Shown here piece after piece: positions 28,950 through 38,501 of a stretch of 64,000 nucleotides of DNA (its first letter is position 1; each line of letters starts with the position of its first letter). The stretch is from Agapetus fuscipes (taxonomy: Eukaryota > Arthropoda > Insecta > Trichoptera > Glossosomatidae). A model generated the notes under the pieces. It was not told the origin of the DNA, did not search any database, and saw nothing but the letters and a program-made list of their open reading frames with translations. The position numbers and the translations under genes were made by a program. The stretch is taken from contig OX637339.1 in the NCBI GenBank assembly GCA_951799405.1, forward strand, positions 2,232,001 through 2,296,000, read 5' to 3'.

Positions 28950-29046
28950 TGTATGCCTGTAAGAAGAAGGTTATGACTCTGGAGGAAATGAAAGAAGTAT
29001 GTAAGGACAGAAAGAAATGGCGGTTGATCTGTAATGTTGGCGGCTA
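28950..29046 (+). pseudogene. LINE-alpha ORF2 C-terminus
   Basis: Frame KKVMTLEEMKEVCKDRKKWR, LICNVGG-stop (TAG 29046). It is followed by a spacer and a full TTR at 29148. Confidence 0.75.
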
Positions 29047-29147
29047 GGGTTTTTTTAAATTGTATTGTGTTTTTCTGTTTAGTTTCTGAGTCCAGAAGTA
29101 CATATTATTATTTGTTGATTTTAAAAATTGTAATTTGTTGTGTATGT

Positions 29148-29402
29148 TCCTTGACTTATACATAGGTAGGTATGCGGCTGACCAACCATGCTGTAGAAAA
29201 TGGGTCACTTTGCCAATGTCACCCCTGTTTCAGGGAAAGTCTGCAAGAGTTGCAGGGTGTGTGCTCATTTGAGATACGGGTTTTTATATTATAGGTCCAC
29301 ATGCGGCATGTTTAAGCGTGAACTTATACGTGTCTGCTTGCGAAAATGCATTTAATACGAATTTTTCATGTTACATACCTTTGCAACTTAGATTAGATTA
29401 AA
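29148..29402 (+). repeat. TTR repeat attached to LINE-alpha
   Basis: TTCCTTGACTTATACATAGG (with a 4-bp insertion before GTAGGTATG) to TTTGCAACTTAGATTAGATT. Confidence 0.85.
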
Positions 29403-29530
29403 CTTCCTTATAATTAGTTCGCTCACTATGAAAAGTTACTCCCAATAAAATGTTTTATCCGCGACTTCTCAAATCAGTGAATCAGCACTTATTCGGTTTT
29501 ACTTCCATGCACTCGCGCTACTTGTCTGAA
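29403..29530. repeat. Fragment of the fold-back family interior
   Basis: CCTTATAATTAGTTCGCTCA, AAATCAGTGAATCAGCACTT match 62570-62660 directly and 13230-13290 in reverse. Confidence 0.55.
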
Positions 29531-29763
29531 ATGTAAAATTTTCTTTACTTTATCGTGCTGGCTTCACTTGTTGATAAAACCTATTTATTTTGTTTACATA
29601 AGCGGCCGTGATTATTACACGCTCTTTATCTCGTCTCGCCAGTTGTTGACACTGCCTGTGTGTGAACACTTGTGTCTTCATGCTCCTAGCGCACAATCTA
29701 TACACAGATAAATACTAAGTCGAGTGTTCACACTTCAATAGTGTGATAGCGACCTCTACACCT

Positions 29764-30460
29764 ATGTTGAATGGTACGAAAGTTGAAATTGTGGATGAAT
29801 TTAGATACTTGGGAAGTATGTTTGAAAAGAATGGAAAGATGACAAGAGAACTTGAGAATAGGGTGTGCAAGGGAAAGCAAGTGGTCGGTGCGATAGGAAG
29901 AATAGCAAAGAACAAACGATTGACGATGGATCTGAGAATGGCGGTACACAATGGCATATTGTTACCGACTTTGATGTATGGAAGTGAAGCATGGACAGTG
30001 AATGATAGCGAAATGAGTAAAGTATGTACGGTGGAAATGAAGCATTTGAGAAGTATGACAGGAAAAACCTTGAGGGATAGAGTTAGGAATGAATGGGTAA
30101 AAAAAGAATGTAATTTGAAAGAGGATTTGAAAGTTAAAGTACAAAAGAATGTGATGAGATGGTTTGGGCATGTGGAAAGAATGAAAGATGATAGACTGAC
30201 AAAGTATGTATGTATATAAAGAAAGTGTGAGAGGAAAAAGAGGGAAGGGACGACCGAGAAAAGTATGGAGTGATCAGATTGAGGAGATTGTGAAAGAATG
30301 GAATATACAAAGTGAGCGTAAAAGAAGAAAATGCATGAAAAAGGTGATGGATATGAAGGAATTGAAAGAGGTATGTCAGGATAGGAAAAAATGGAGGCAA
30401 CTCTGCAGAGGCTCTGGTCACCCCTAGCGGAATGGCGACAGAGTTACAGTTACACCCTTC
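29764..30460 (+). pseudogene. LINE-beta ORF2 C-terminal region, longest copy, 4-bp frameshift
   Basis: Two joined frames: first MLNGTKVEIVDEFRYLGSMF, RIAKNKRLTMDLRMAVHNGI, YGSEAWTVNDSEMSKVCTVE, RWFGHVERMKDDRLTK; then KESVRGKRGKGRPRKVWSDQ, IEEIVKEWNIQSERKRRKCM, DRKKWRQLCRGSGHP-stop. The break is at about 30204: GTATGTATGTATA here versus GTATGTATA in the copy at 49470, so a GTAT duplication shifted the frame. The short UTR ends in GAGTTACAGTTACA. 5'-truncated, no RT motifs left. Confidence 0.85.
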
Positions 30461-30461
30461 C

Positions 30462-30633
30462 AGGGCTGGAAGTCTCATCACCACGGTAATTCTTACCTAC
30501 CGAATATCGGTAATATTTGTGTGAAGACCTGTCAATCCAAGATGGCCTCAAGTGAACAGCTAATTAGTCTTCATACAAATATTACCGATATTCGGAAGGT
30601 AAGAATTACCGTGGTGATGAGATTTCCAGCCCT
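30462..30633. mobile_element. Hairpin MITE, 67-bp arms
   Basis: Arms 30462-30528 and 30567-30633 pair with few mismatches (AGGGCTGGAAGTCTCATCAC outward; CGGTAATTCTTACC / GGTAAGAATTACCG inside) around a 38-nt loop. A partial copy is at 39993. It sits directly after the LINE-beta tail. Confidence 0.8.
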
Positions 30634-30639
30634 GTGTGT

Positions 30640-30852
30640 CTTCATCATTATCATCATAAATGGCACGGCAATCCGTTGTGGATATGAGTTTTAGGCTTAC
30701 ACGGCTGGCTGATGATGCTGTAGAGATGTTTTCCGGGATGTTGCCGTGGTCTGTGAGAGCTGAAGGCTTCCGGACGTTTCGATCATGTCTATGATGGACT
30801 TCTTCAGCGTGAAAGTGAAATGATATGTGCATTGTGTATTGTGAGACATGAA
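30640..30852 (-). mobile_element. Penelope-type terminus with hammerhead-like motif
   Basis: Minus strand: CACGCTGAAGAAGTCCATCA, ATGATCGAAACGTCCGGAAG. CTGAAGA and GAAAC flank a stem (TCCATCA..ATGATCG, partly paired), which is the hammerhead core order. The downstream CTCACAGACCACGGCAACAT is shared with 31110-31150 in the other orientation. Confidence 0.5.
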
Positions 30853-31045
30853 AGCCAATGTCACCCCTGTTACAGGAAAGGTCGGTTAGAGTTGCAGTGC
30901 TTATGTTTATTTGAGATTTGGGTTTTTATATTGTAGGTCCACCTGCGGCATGTGTAAGGGCGAACTCATACGTGTCTGGTTACGGGAATGTATTTTATAT
31001 GAATCTTAAATGTACTTAATATATCTTTGCAACTTAGATTAAAGA
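30853..31045 (+). repeat. TTR repeat, 5' end missing
   Basis: CCAATGTCACCCCTGTTACA to CTTTGCAACTTAGATTAAAG. Confidence 0.8.
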
Positions 31046-31049
31046 TAAG

Positions 31050-31222
31050 ATAACGTCTCGCCATGTTTGGAGAAACCCATCGTAGACATGAGCGAGACGT
31101 CCGGAAGCTCCAGCTCCCACAGACCACGGCAACAGATCCAGGAAAACATCTCTCCAGCATCTTCATCATTTCACTTTCACGCTGAAGACGGCCATTGTAG
31201 ACATGGGTGAAACGTTCGGAAG
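31050..31222 (+). mobile_element. Penelope-type terminus with hammerhead-like motif
   Basis: Two related units: a decayed one at 31070-31100 (CATCGTAGACATGAGCGAGACGT) and a good one at 31182-31213 with CTGAAGA, stem CCAT/ATGG and GAAAC, then GTTCGGAAGC. The 3' GGAAG can pair with CTTTC upstream of the core (helix I). Confidence 0.55.
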
Positions 31223-31724
31223 CTCATTGGCAAAGTGAACCTTTTTTAAAAAGATTACAATCTTTAGAATAAGTTACAAACGCGTTTTCGACCTAGTAGG
31301 TCATCATCAGGTATGATTATTGATTACAGTAAAAGAAATTTTATTTTATTAAATTTAGTCAATAGGTATAAATGATAGACAGGTAGGTAAAAACAAACAG
31401 CAAAAATTTTTAATATAATAAAATAAAATAAAATAAAATAATGAGAAGATCTATATGGTAATAAAGAATTAAAAATTAAATAATTTATTATAAGTCTTTT
31501 TTAAATAATAAAATTGGTCAAGAGGTATAAAACTCAGTTAGGTAGGTAAAATATTCAGTAAAAAATTCTATTAACATTAAAAATAGTTTTATATGGCAAT
31601 TATGAAATAATATGAATTAATAGATTAAATTAAACGTCATTTGGTGAGACATTATGTATACAAAACAAAGCCTTTTTTTACTGTATGAGTAGTCAGCCTC
31701 ATACCAACCTATAAGTCAAGGGAA
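31222..31724 (-). repeat. TTR repeat split by a Penelope-type fragment
   Basis: ATTGGCAAAGTGAACCTTTTT (31225-31245) continues after the insert with TTTTTTACTGTATGAGTAGT (31673) to CCTATAAGTCAAGGG (31721). Confidence 0.75.
31246..31672 (-). mobile_element. Penelope-type 3' end with hammerhead-like motif, nested in TTR
   Basis: Minus strand at 31316-31270: CCTGATGATGACCTACTAGG, TCGAAAACGCGTTTGTAAC. It contains CTGATGA, a GACCT/AGGTC stem, GAAA and a TTT|GTAAC cleavage-like site. Its tail TTACAATCTTT... is shared with 44190-44215. The rest is AT-rich with an (AAAAT)n run at 31410-31441 and no ORF. Confidence 0.6.
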
Positions 31725-31772
31725 ACATGGGAAGGGAAGCTGTCTAAAAAATATTTTCGATTGTTATCTATG

Positions 31773-31832
31773 TCATAGAAGGGCATGCATTCAATATGAA
31801 TTTTAAATGTTAATACATATTATTAATAGTAA
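31773..31832 (+). repeat. TTR fragment
   Basis: GGGCATGCATTCAATATGAATTTTAAATG. Confidence 0.55.
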
Positions 31833-31849
31833 ACTTTTGTAGATAACAC

Positions 31850-31985
31850 ATAGTTTTTAAGTTCTGTTAGGATGGGAGAAGGACTAGGTATTTGCTTATT
31901 AATAATATTATCTACATTGTTTTGAATTTCAAGGGTTTCAAGGGAAATAAGTTGTCTGCCTTTGCACCCTGAGTGAAGGACCTTT
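31850..31985 (-). pseudogene. Penelope endonuclease C-terminal fragment
   Basis: Minus frame TGVKVLHSGCKGRQLISLET, LEIQNNVDNIINKQIPSPSP. It matches the fragment at 43500-43690 (TGVKILHSGCKGRRQLMALE, TLEIQ, NKQIPTPSP), giving two copies of one Penelope family. Upstream GIY-YIG residues are not present. Confidence 0.7.
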
Positions 31986-31994
31986 ACTCCTGTT

Positions 31995-32045
31995 GTACAA
32001 AGGCCACTCGTAGTGGAACGGCGGCAGGATACAGTTACAGTTTAT
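31995..32045 (+). repeat. LINE-beta 3' UTR fragment
   Basis: GGCCACTCGTAGTGGAACGG then CGGCAGGATACAGTTACAG. Confidence 0.65.
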
Positions 32046-32448
32046 ATACGTATATCTTAGCAAATGAGATTATACATTATAGTTAGAAATAGTTCACTCA
32101 AAACAGAAGCCTGCGTCTGACATTGGATCCAAAATGATCCAAAACGATCCAAAAAAAAAATGCAAATAGATTACAATTTAGTCCAAATGTAGGACAGTGG
32201 CAAAGTCCGGTTATTTTCGTATACGATCAAAAGCATTTTTTTCTTGTTGTTTTAGATAACATTTAGAATGACTGGGCTGAAAATGAGATTTCTTAGATAA
32301 TATCCCAGAAGCCACTGGGTGACGGCATGAAATGGAATTACCAAAAGATTAAAGAAATTAATCAATAATTCAGATGACACAAAGTGATACCAATTTTATT
32401 ATTTAGTTTAAGACACGTCTTCAAAGGGGTGACATGGGGTAACATTTG
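32046..32448. other. No gene seen
   Basis: AT-rich. A short tandem AAATGATCCAAAACGATCCAAA lies at 32132-32155. Nothing else recognised. Confidence 0.35.
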
Positions 32449-32550
32449 ACCGGTCCGTAGTCTAGTGGTAACGCTTCAGACTCGTAAATAGAAGGTTGTG
32501 GGTTCAAATCCCGGTGGAGAACAAAAAAATATACCATTTATATTTTCAAA
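32449..32550 (+). repeat. SINE-B head fragment
   Basis: GACCGGTCCGTAGTCTAGTGG A box, GGGTTCAAATCCC B box, then cut by a TTR at about 32551. Confidence 0.8.
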
Positions 32551-32718
32551 AATCAGGAGTTGCACGGATGTCCATTTGAGATTTGGTTTTTATGTTGTAG
32601 GATCACATGCGGCATGCGCAAGCGCGAACTTGTGCGTGTCTGCTTGTGAGAATGCACATAATTTGAATCTCCAATGTAACATATCTTTGCAACTTAGAAT
32701 AGATTCGATTAGATTAAA
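32551..32718 (+). repeat. TTR repeat, 3' two-thirds
   Basis: CAGGAGTTGCACGGATGTCC to TTGCAACTTAGAATAGATT. Confidence 0.8.
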
Positions 32719-32749
32719 ACAACCTTTATGTATATAACAGTCTATATTT

Positions 32750-32818
32750 AATTTCAGTTGTAAAGATATACTAAAATTTAAGATTCACATTCAACGCATG
32801 CCCGCGAGCAGATACGTG
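32750..32818 (-). repeat. TTR 3' fragment
   Basis: AATTTCAGTTGTAAAGATATAC to CATGCCCGCGAGCAGATACG. Confidence 0.65.
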
Positions 32819-33140
32819 ATCAGTGGCTTACGAAGTTGGAAAGATAAAGTCCTAAAGCGCTTGGGCGATGCAACCCAAAATATGTGAAATAAATGTTTTT
32901 TTTTTTTTAAATATTTAAAAATATAAATGGTAAAACATTGTTTTAATTCACTTTATTCTTTTTTTTTGCTCGAATATTTTCGCCTAATGAGGCATCTTCA
33001 AGAGCAGAATGGTTTTTTTTTAATGTCAAATTAATTATTTGGTTTAAAGAACGTCTTCAAAGGGGTAACATTTTTCAAATTATGTAAAAAAAAAAAAAAA
33101 AAAATTATAGTAAATGTAATTAAATAAATGTTATTTGTCA
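32819..33140. other. AT-rich, holds a hammerhead-like motif
   Basis: Apart from the motif at 32968-33005 nothing is recognised; poly-A/T runs at 32894 and 33080. Confidence 0.35.
32968..33005 (-). ncRNA. Hammerhead-ribozyme-like motif
   Basis: Minus strand: GCTCTTGAAGATGCCTCATT, AGGCGAAAATATTCGAGC. Helix I GCTC/GAGC, core TTGAAGA (first base C in the consensus), helix II GCCT/AGGC, core GAAA, minimal helix III and cleavage-type triplet TTC before GAGC. One core base differs from consensus, so activity is doubtful. Confidence 0.5.
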
Positions 33141-33145
33141 TGTAT

Positions 33146-33296
33146 GTTCCTTGACTTATAGGTTGTTATGCGGCTGACCACCCATACTGTAAAAAATTGG
33201 TTCACTTTGCCAATGTCACCTCTGTTTCAGGGAAGGACGGCAAGAGTTGCAAGGCTTATGTTCATTTGAGATTGGGTTTTTATATTGTAGGTCCTG
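33146..33296 (+). repeat. TTR repeat, 5' part
   Basis: TTCCTTGACTTATAGGTTGT to TTTTATATTGTAGGTCC; cut where the open minus-strand frame begins. Confidence 0.8.
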
Positions 33297-33641
33297 TAAT
33301 GTTCCCCTCCTGATGAAAAGATGGAGTAGTGGACGAGTGGTCCATCTTGGGTATTCTGGAAATGGTGTTATGGTATGGTGGTACAGGCGAGCCAAAGGCC
33401 GTGCTCCTGCCTCCATAACATTTAAATGATGAGGTCTCCATAGTTCTCCAAATGGTGAGATCTTCCCTCTCAGAGAGATTGTTGAAGACCTTTCCTTGGT
33501 CCATGATGAAGGTGAAGGTAGATCAGAGATCTTGGAATCCTTGTGGATGCTGGTGCTGCTCGAACTGGAACTGGTAAATGTCCCTCGCTGCCTCCTCAGG
33601 TGATCGTCGTCGTAGTTTTGGCCATTTGTGTGATCGTCTAG
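33216..33641 (-). CDS. Candidate exon of an unrecognised gene (142 open codons)
   Basis: Minus frame from 33641 reads LDDHTNGQNYDDDHLRRQRG, TFTSSSSSSTSIHKDSKISD, LPSPSSWTKERSSTISLRGK and ISPFGELWRPHHLN, then continues open to 33216, where the last ~25 codons run into a TTR. Immediately upstream is CTAACCTTAG, a plausible branch point plus acceptor AG. Serine-rich, possibly disordered. An alternative minus frame (MDQGKVFNNLSEREDLTIWR, 33504-33280) is also open, so the frame choice is uncertain. Not recognised. Confidence 0.35.
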   Translation of the reverse strand, partial: LDDHTNGQNYDDDHLRRQRGTFTSSSSSSTSIHKDSKISDLPSPSSWTKERSSTISLRGKISPFGELWRPHHLNVMEAGARPLARLYHHTITPFPEYPRWTTRPLLHLFIRRGTLQDLQYKNPISNEHKPCNSCRPSLKQR

Positions 33642-34020
33642 CTAAGGTTAGGACTCCTCGTCGCGTGGAAGATTATGAAACGGAACGTTGTGTAAATTTT
33701 TTGTTTTACCGTTTCAAAATCTACTTTAGTGGCAAACCCAAATTCGTTATCGTTTGGTGTGGAACATACGCATTTTCTAACTAAATTGTAAATTCAAAAT
33801 TATAATTAAAAAGCTTACGAGATTTAAGTAACGTGTATTGTAAAATGACTATATGATATTAAAACCGATTTTAAAACAAGTGACTTTAATTTTTAATGGG
33901 ATTTTGTTTTCTGTGAAATTACTAGAACCCGCTCTGGTAAGGTCACGGCGTATAGAAAAAACACGGCAGTCAACGTATTCAAGGGCGTATACAAAATAGG
34001 GAACAAGGAAAAAGGGGGGA
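33642..34020. other. No recognised element
   Basis: Plus ORF 33578-33784 (RRVEDYETERCVNF) has no domain and overlaps the minus candidate. AT-rich after 33790. Confidence 0.3.
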
Positions 34021-35175
34021 CGTAGATCGCGAAAAGTTACTTGATGTGTTAATTTTTGTTAGTCTTTTTATTTGACAGATTACATAAATTTACAAAATAA
34101 CATTATAATAACAATATGAATAAATTACATTGCGTCTAAATATATTACGTATAAAATATTTATAATAATATGAAAAATCTACCTCCACCCACCCCATAAT
34201 TATTTTAATTAAAATCCCACCTCTAAGTAGAAAATCTGCCTGCTAGCTCCAATGGAGAAGTCGGGGACTTGCGACCCCGAAGTGAGATTAACCGATCGGT
34301 TTACAAGCTTGACGCTCTCTCTCTTCTACCAAAGAATCGTCACAGGACTTTAGCACGCTAATTCCTGGCAAAAGGAAAGGAAGTCTTGTTACCAGCTTCG
34401 ACTAAGTGTTACCCCACTGGGTCGGATATTTCAGCATTCCCGTTACCAAAACTTAACGCGCGCCTACTCCATACTCTATTCCAAGCTGCTTTTGTTAGAG
34501 AAGACAGCTTCTAATTTACCCCATCATTCTACCAAAATTCGCAATACCATGGCACCGTCTGATGCTCAGCAAGTCCGGCCAAGTAGACCCGAGACAGATG
34601 CCAAAATAAAGAAAACCTGGCAAAACAATATTTGTGGAAATATCTACTCCATAACCTGTTCCTGGTGCACCTCAATATCGGGAAAACCCGATATGGGTGG
34701 AAGACCCGAAGCACAGACTACGAAAGACCTTTCCACATCCCCATAAATAATGCCTTAACCAATCGAAATTCGAATGGTAGAAAAATAATTGTGCAAACCG
34801 CTTTACTCACGGACAGGAACACGCCACTGGTTTTAAGTTTGTATTAATGTCGCGACATTAGTTATTTTTAATGCAATCAGCCTAATTATTTTCTCCCGGC
34901 AGCATCTCAGGTCCATTTTCAGCTCCATCTCCACACAAACACCCACAAATCAAATATTAAACAGCAATTTCAGATTTTATCTAGAAGAGACGCGTCACTC
35001 CCGGGAAACAGATCGAAACTGAATTCAACCCAGCAATGGAGTTGTCAAAGGACAGCTCAAGGTTTTTTTATGAGGGTACCTTTTTTGTTCCAAGTTTTTA
35101 AGTACCATAGAAAGATATATTATACTTTGTATAGAATTACGGATGTATAAACGAATATAGATGGAGTCAGATCTT
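34021..35175. other. Unassigned stretch, possibly an old LTR element
   Basis: A purine tract (GGAAAAAGGGGGGA, 34008-34021), gene-like composition at 34240-34760 and the palindrome TGTCGCGACA (34848) are features seen around LTR retrotransposons, but no protein domain or second LTR was found. The overlapping ORFs 34492-34746 and 34632-34847 are not recognised. Confidence 0.25.
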
Positions 35176-35177
35176 TA

Positions 35178-35282
35178 CAGTCCACATGCGGCATGTGTTA
35201 GCGCGAAATTATACATATCTGCTTGTGGGAATGCATTTAATATAAATCTTAAATGATATATATCTTTGCAGCTTAGATCATC
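35178..35282 (+). repeat. TTR 3' fragment
   Basis: TCCACATGCGGCATGTGTTA to TCTTTGCAGCTTAGATC. Confidence 0.75.
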
Positions 35283-35287
35283 AACCA

Positions 35288-35622
35288 TCAATCAATCAAC
35301 TAAGCTACACATATAGTGTAACTTCTTGCCGCGTTATCCCCGAAGGGGTCGCATGTGGCGAGTTGAACCTATTTATTTTTACAGGTAAGGGGGCCGGCCT
35401 TACGCCAACCACTTCAGTTGAAGTGGGAATTTCCCAGCTCCCGAGGGGGCTGGTACTCATTTCTTGTGAAGGCTGAGTAAACCTCGCCGGTATTTATATT
35501 ATGGGGTTTGAAATACACACCGAAATAGGAAATCATTTCTGACACCCTCCTCGGTGGGATTCGAACCCGAGCTCACGGGGTAGAATGCAAGCACTCTACC
35601 AACTGAGCTATCAACCGGACAT
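35288..35622 (-). repeat. SINE-A, full length
   Basis: CTAAGCTACACATATAGTGT through GGGGGCCGGCCTTACGCCAA to AACTGAGCTATCAACCGGAC, with B-box complement GGGATTCGAACCC. Confidence 0.9.
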
Positions 35623-35644
35623 AAGATTAGATTAGATAGTGTAT

Positions 35645-35795
35645 CGGTAATCTAAGTTGAAAATATACACTAGCATTCAAGATCCAAATTAGATGCATGC
35701 TTTCAAGCAGACGCGTGCAAGTTCGCACTTTCACATGCTGCATGTATATTTACAAAATAAAAAAACCAAATCTCAAATTCGCGCGCGCACAACAC
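35645..35795 (-). repeat. TTR repeat, 3' half
   Basis: GTAATCTAAGTTGAAAATAT to AAAAACCAAATCTCAAATTCG. Confidence 0.75.
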
Positions 35796-36327
35796 CCGCG
35801 CAGAGATGACATTTTTTAATACCAACCTTGCAGAAAAAAAAATCTAGCATCTCTCACACTTGCCTGTTAACAGTGAAGTCACACTCGGAGCATCTTTGTT
35901 CTCTTTCTAACTACAGATGATTTGCGTTTCGGTTGGTTGAAACGGATATAGAATCTATCTGCATTTAAACAGTTTCTGGTAATGGTAAAAATGAAATATT
36001 TTATTCGTTTGACGATAATAAATTACTCAGAATTGGATTTACACTCACAAATGGTACTTTCCCTTATCAGTCTGGCTTTATTGTACGTATAATATATTTT
36101 GTTGTTGCAGACAGTTCGTCATCGGCCTGATAGCATCGAATTTTTTTACATTTTCAGCTAAAGCATCATTTTTAATACCAATTCAAGGTTTTGGCACACC
36201 CGGTCTGGTCATAAAAATATTTAAAAAAAAAAAAATTAATATAAATTAAATGGCATTCGTTGGTAACGCATCAATCGAGAGTAGCTAAATGGAATTAATT
36301 TTCTTTAGATTTTCTAAGACGATATTG
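35796..36327. other. No gene seen
   Basis: AT-rich unique sequence without a supportable frame. Confidence 0.35.
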
Positions 36328-36330
36328 CAC

Positions 36331-36540
36331 GTTTTATAATAAAGAGCAATAACTCAAAAAACAAGAATGTTGGGAAATCACGTTGGGATGAAAAAGGCGG
36401 CCGATGTTTTATCTCGGTCATGTTCGTCCAAATTGAACGGCTGTCGCATTCTACCTATTCTTCTCGCATTGTTCTTGCGTTTTATTAAAAAATCTCGATT
36501 TTCCCAATTTTCGAGTTATTTCTCTTTATTATTAAGCGTG
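36331..36540. mobile_element. CGCACG-MITE, second copy
   Basis: GCACGTTTTATAATAAAGAG / CTCTTTATTATTAAGCGTGC ends; interior as in 22354-22602 with a ~40-bp deletion. The TSD is not clear. Confidence 0.8.
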
Positions 36541-36569
36541 CGAATTATGTTGATTTAAAAAATGAAATT

Positions 36570-36837
36570 TGTTGTGTATGTTCCTTGACTTATGGGTTGG
36601 TATGCGTCTGACCCCCCATGCTGTAGAAAATCGTTCACTTCGCCAATATCACCCTGTCTCAGGGAAGGTCTACAAGAGTTGCAGGATGTTTTTTTATTTG
36701 AGATTTAGCTTTTTATGTTATAGGGTCACATGCGTTATGTACAAGTGCAAACTTATACGTGTCTGCTTGTGAAAATGCATTTAATTTGAATCCTCAATGT
36801 TACATATCTTTGCAACTTAGATAAGATTAGATTAGAT
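36570..36837 (+). repeat. TTR repeat, full length
   Basis: TGTTCCTTGACTTATGGGTT to TTTGCAACTTAGATAAGATT. Confidence 0.85.
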
Positions 36838-36905
36838 TTGTCAATACGTGGGACGTGGGCGCTCATTCAAAGATATACTTATTTTTTGATAAACATATAT
36901 TATAT

Positions 36906-37272
36906 TGTTACGATTTTTTGGTTCGGATACTTTTCAAATAAAACTCTACTCTACTCTTCTTTTTACTCATTTAATTTACACGTTTATATTTATTTTAACA
37001 AAGACACTCTCATTTATTTCATTACACTGGTTTTAGTTCACTGGTCGAATTTGTTTAATGTATTTGCGGAGTTCACAGATAAGACTGACTAGTGCAAGCA
37101 ACTTGCACCCTTTTATACTGAGAGATTCGAACACTCCGGAATACATAATTGCTCTCGACGTACTTAGTCTAGAGACTTCTCTATTTAAACACACAATTAT
37201 CAATCCTACCCACCAATACAATAAAGAATTCCTATAACTAATACTTTTACATATTTTAATATTTACATAACA
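36906..37272 (-). mobile_element. Solo LTR, 367 bp, 4-bp TSD
   Basis: Bounded by TGTTA...TAACA and flanked by ATAT at 36902-36905 and 37273-37276. On the minus strand it holds CAGTATAAAAGGGTGC (TATA box, near 37119-37104) and further on GAAATAAATGAG (AATAAA polyadenylation signal, near 37012), in the right order for U3-R-U5. A 4-bp TSD with TGTTA/TAACA ends suits a Gypsy-type element; no internal region remains. Confidence 0.75.
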
Positions 37273-37745
37273 ATATTATAATAATAAATATAAACGTTAT
37301 AAATATATATATTCACTTCTATCGTTCTAGTTTTTATTGGATCCGAGCGATCACGTGTTCGATGAGCAAACACTAGAGTAGACAAAACAAAAACAGTTTG
37401 CTGGTTTATCTAACATATAATACAACATGATACAAAGAAAACTCAAAACAAACTAAATAGTTTACTATTTTATTTTTATTTATTTTTTTATTAGGAAAAC
37501 CAACAGCATTAAAAACAGGATTAAAAGCAACAGTAGACACAAGAAGCCAATTACAGGTCCTCACGTACAAAGACAATTTAAATTAAACAAAGGAGAAGAG
37601 TATTAGAAGAGATTATACAAAGTAAAAAAAAAAAAAATAATAATAATAATAATAATGAGAGACACAACCTAGGATACAAAAAAGTTCATAGAATATTAAT
37701 TTAACAATCCTAAACCTCAAGCTCATATTTAATTCAAGAGAATGA
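37273..37745. other. No gene; (TAA)n-tailed stretch
   Basis: AT-rich. 37500-37660 ends in an A run and (ATA)n (37628-37656), probably the tail of an old retroposon I cannot assign. Confidence 0.35.
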
Positions 37746-37747
37746 TT

Positions 37748-38050
37748 CATTAACGAGAGCAAGGGTTCGATCCCTGCCGAGGGGATCACAAAGGATTTCC
37801 CGTTTCAGTGTTTGTTTCAAAACCCAAAATAAATACCGGCAAGGTGGACTCAGCCTTCACAAGAAATGAGAACCGAACCCATCGGGAGCTGGGAAGCCCC
37901 CACTCCAACTGAAGTGGTTGGCCTCCACACCCGTAAAAATAAATAGGTCACGGATCGCCACATGCTACCCTTTCGAGGGTAACGCAGTCATCTAATCATA
38001 TTCATCATCATCAAGAAGATACACTATGTGTGTAGCTTATTTGCATTGTT
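37748..38050 (+). repeat. SINE-A, head decayed
   Basis: GAGCAAGGGTTCGATCCCTG B box, GATTTCCCGTTTCAGTGTTT, GGCAAGGTGGACTCAGCCTT, ACACTATGTGTGTAGCTTAT. A (ATC)n-like insertion lies near 38000-38018. Confidence 0.8.
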
Positions 38051-38059
38051 GTGTTTATT

Positions 38060-38215
38060 CAGGTAAGGTGGGAGTTGCAGGTTTTATGCTCATTTGCGAT
38101 TTGGATTTTTTTGTGTACACATGCAGTAGGTTTAAACGCGAAACGACACGCACTTTCTTTTGGGCATAATGCAGAATGTGGATCCTAAATATTAATATAT
38201 CTTTCCCACTTTCAT
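38060..38215 (+). repeat. TTR repeat, middle to 3' part
   Basis: AGGTGGGAGTTGCAGGTTTT, ACACATGCAGTAGGTTTAAA, AATATATCTTTCCCACTTTC; diverged. Confidence 0.7.
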
Positions 38216-38500
38216 TATAAGCGACAAGAAGTTGCTTCAAATGCGCAGCTAAGTTACGTTATAAAAAAGAAAAAGCGTAGAGACGCTGCAATCTTTCTTG
38301 TCAGTATAATTTGCATGTAAGGCCCATTTGTTCTAACCCGAAAGACCTCTAGTAATTGGCTCCAGACAATCCAAAACTCCAGGGCAATCAAACCAGGCGT
38401 GCAAACCGCAAAAAAACATATTTTACGAAAGAAATATGACTGTTTTATTCTCAGCATCGTTTATTTCTGTGCGTTATCTTTTGTATACCTACCTAGCAGT
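38216..38500. other. No gene seen
   Basis: Unique sequence; contains a short SINE-A end-like GCGCAGCTAAGTTACG at 38238. Confidence 0.3.
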
Positions 38501-38501
38501 G

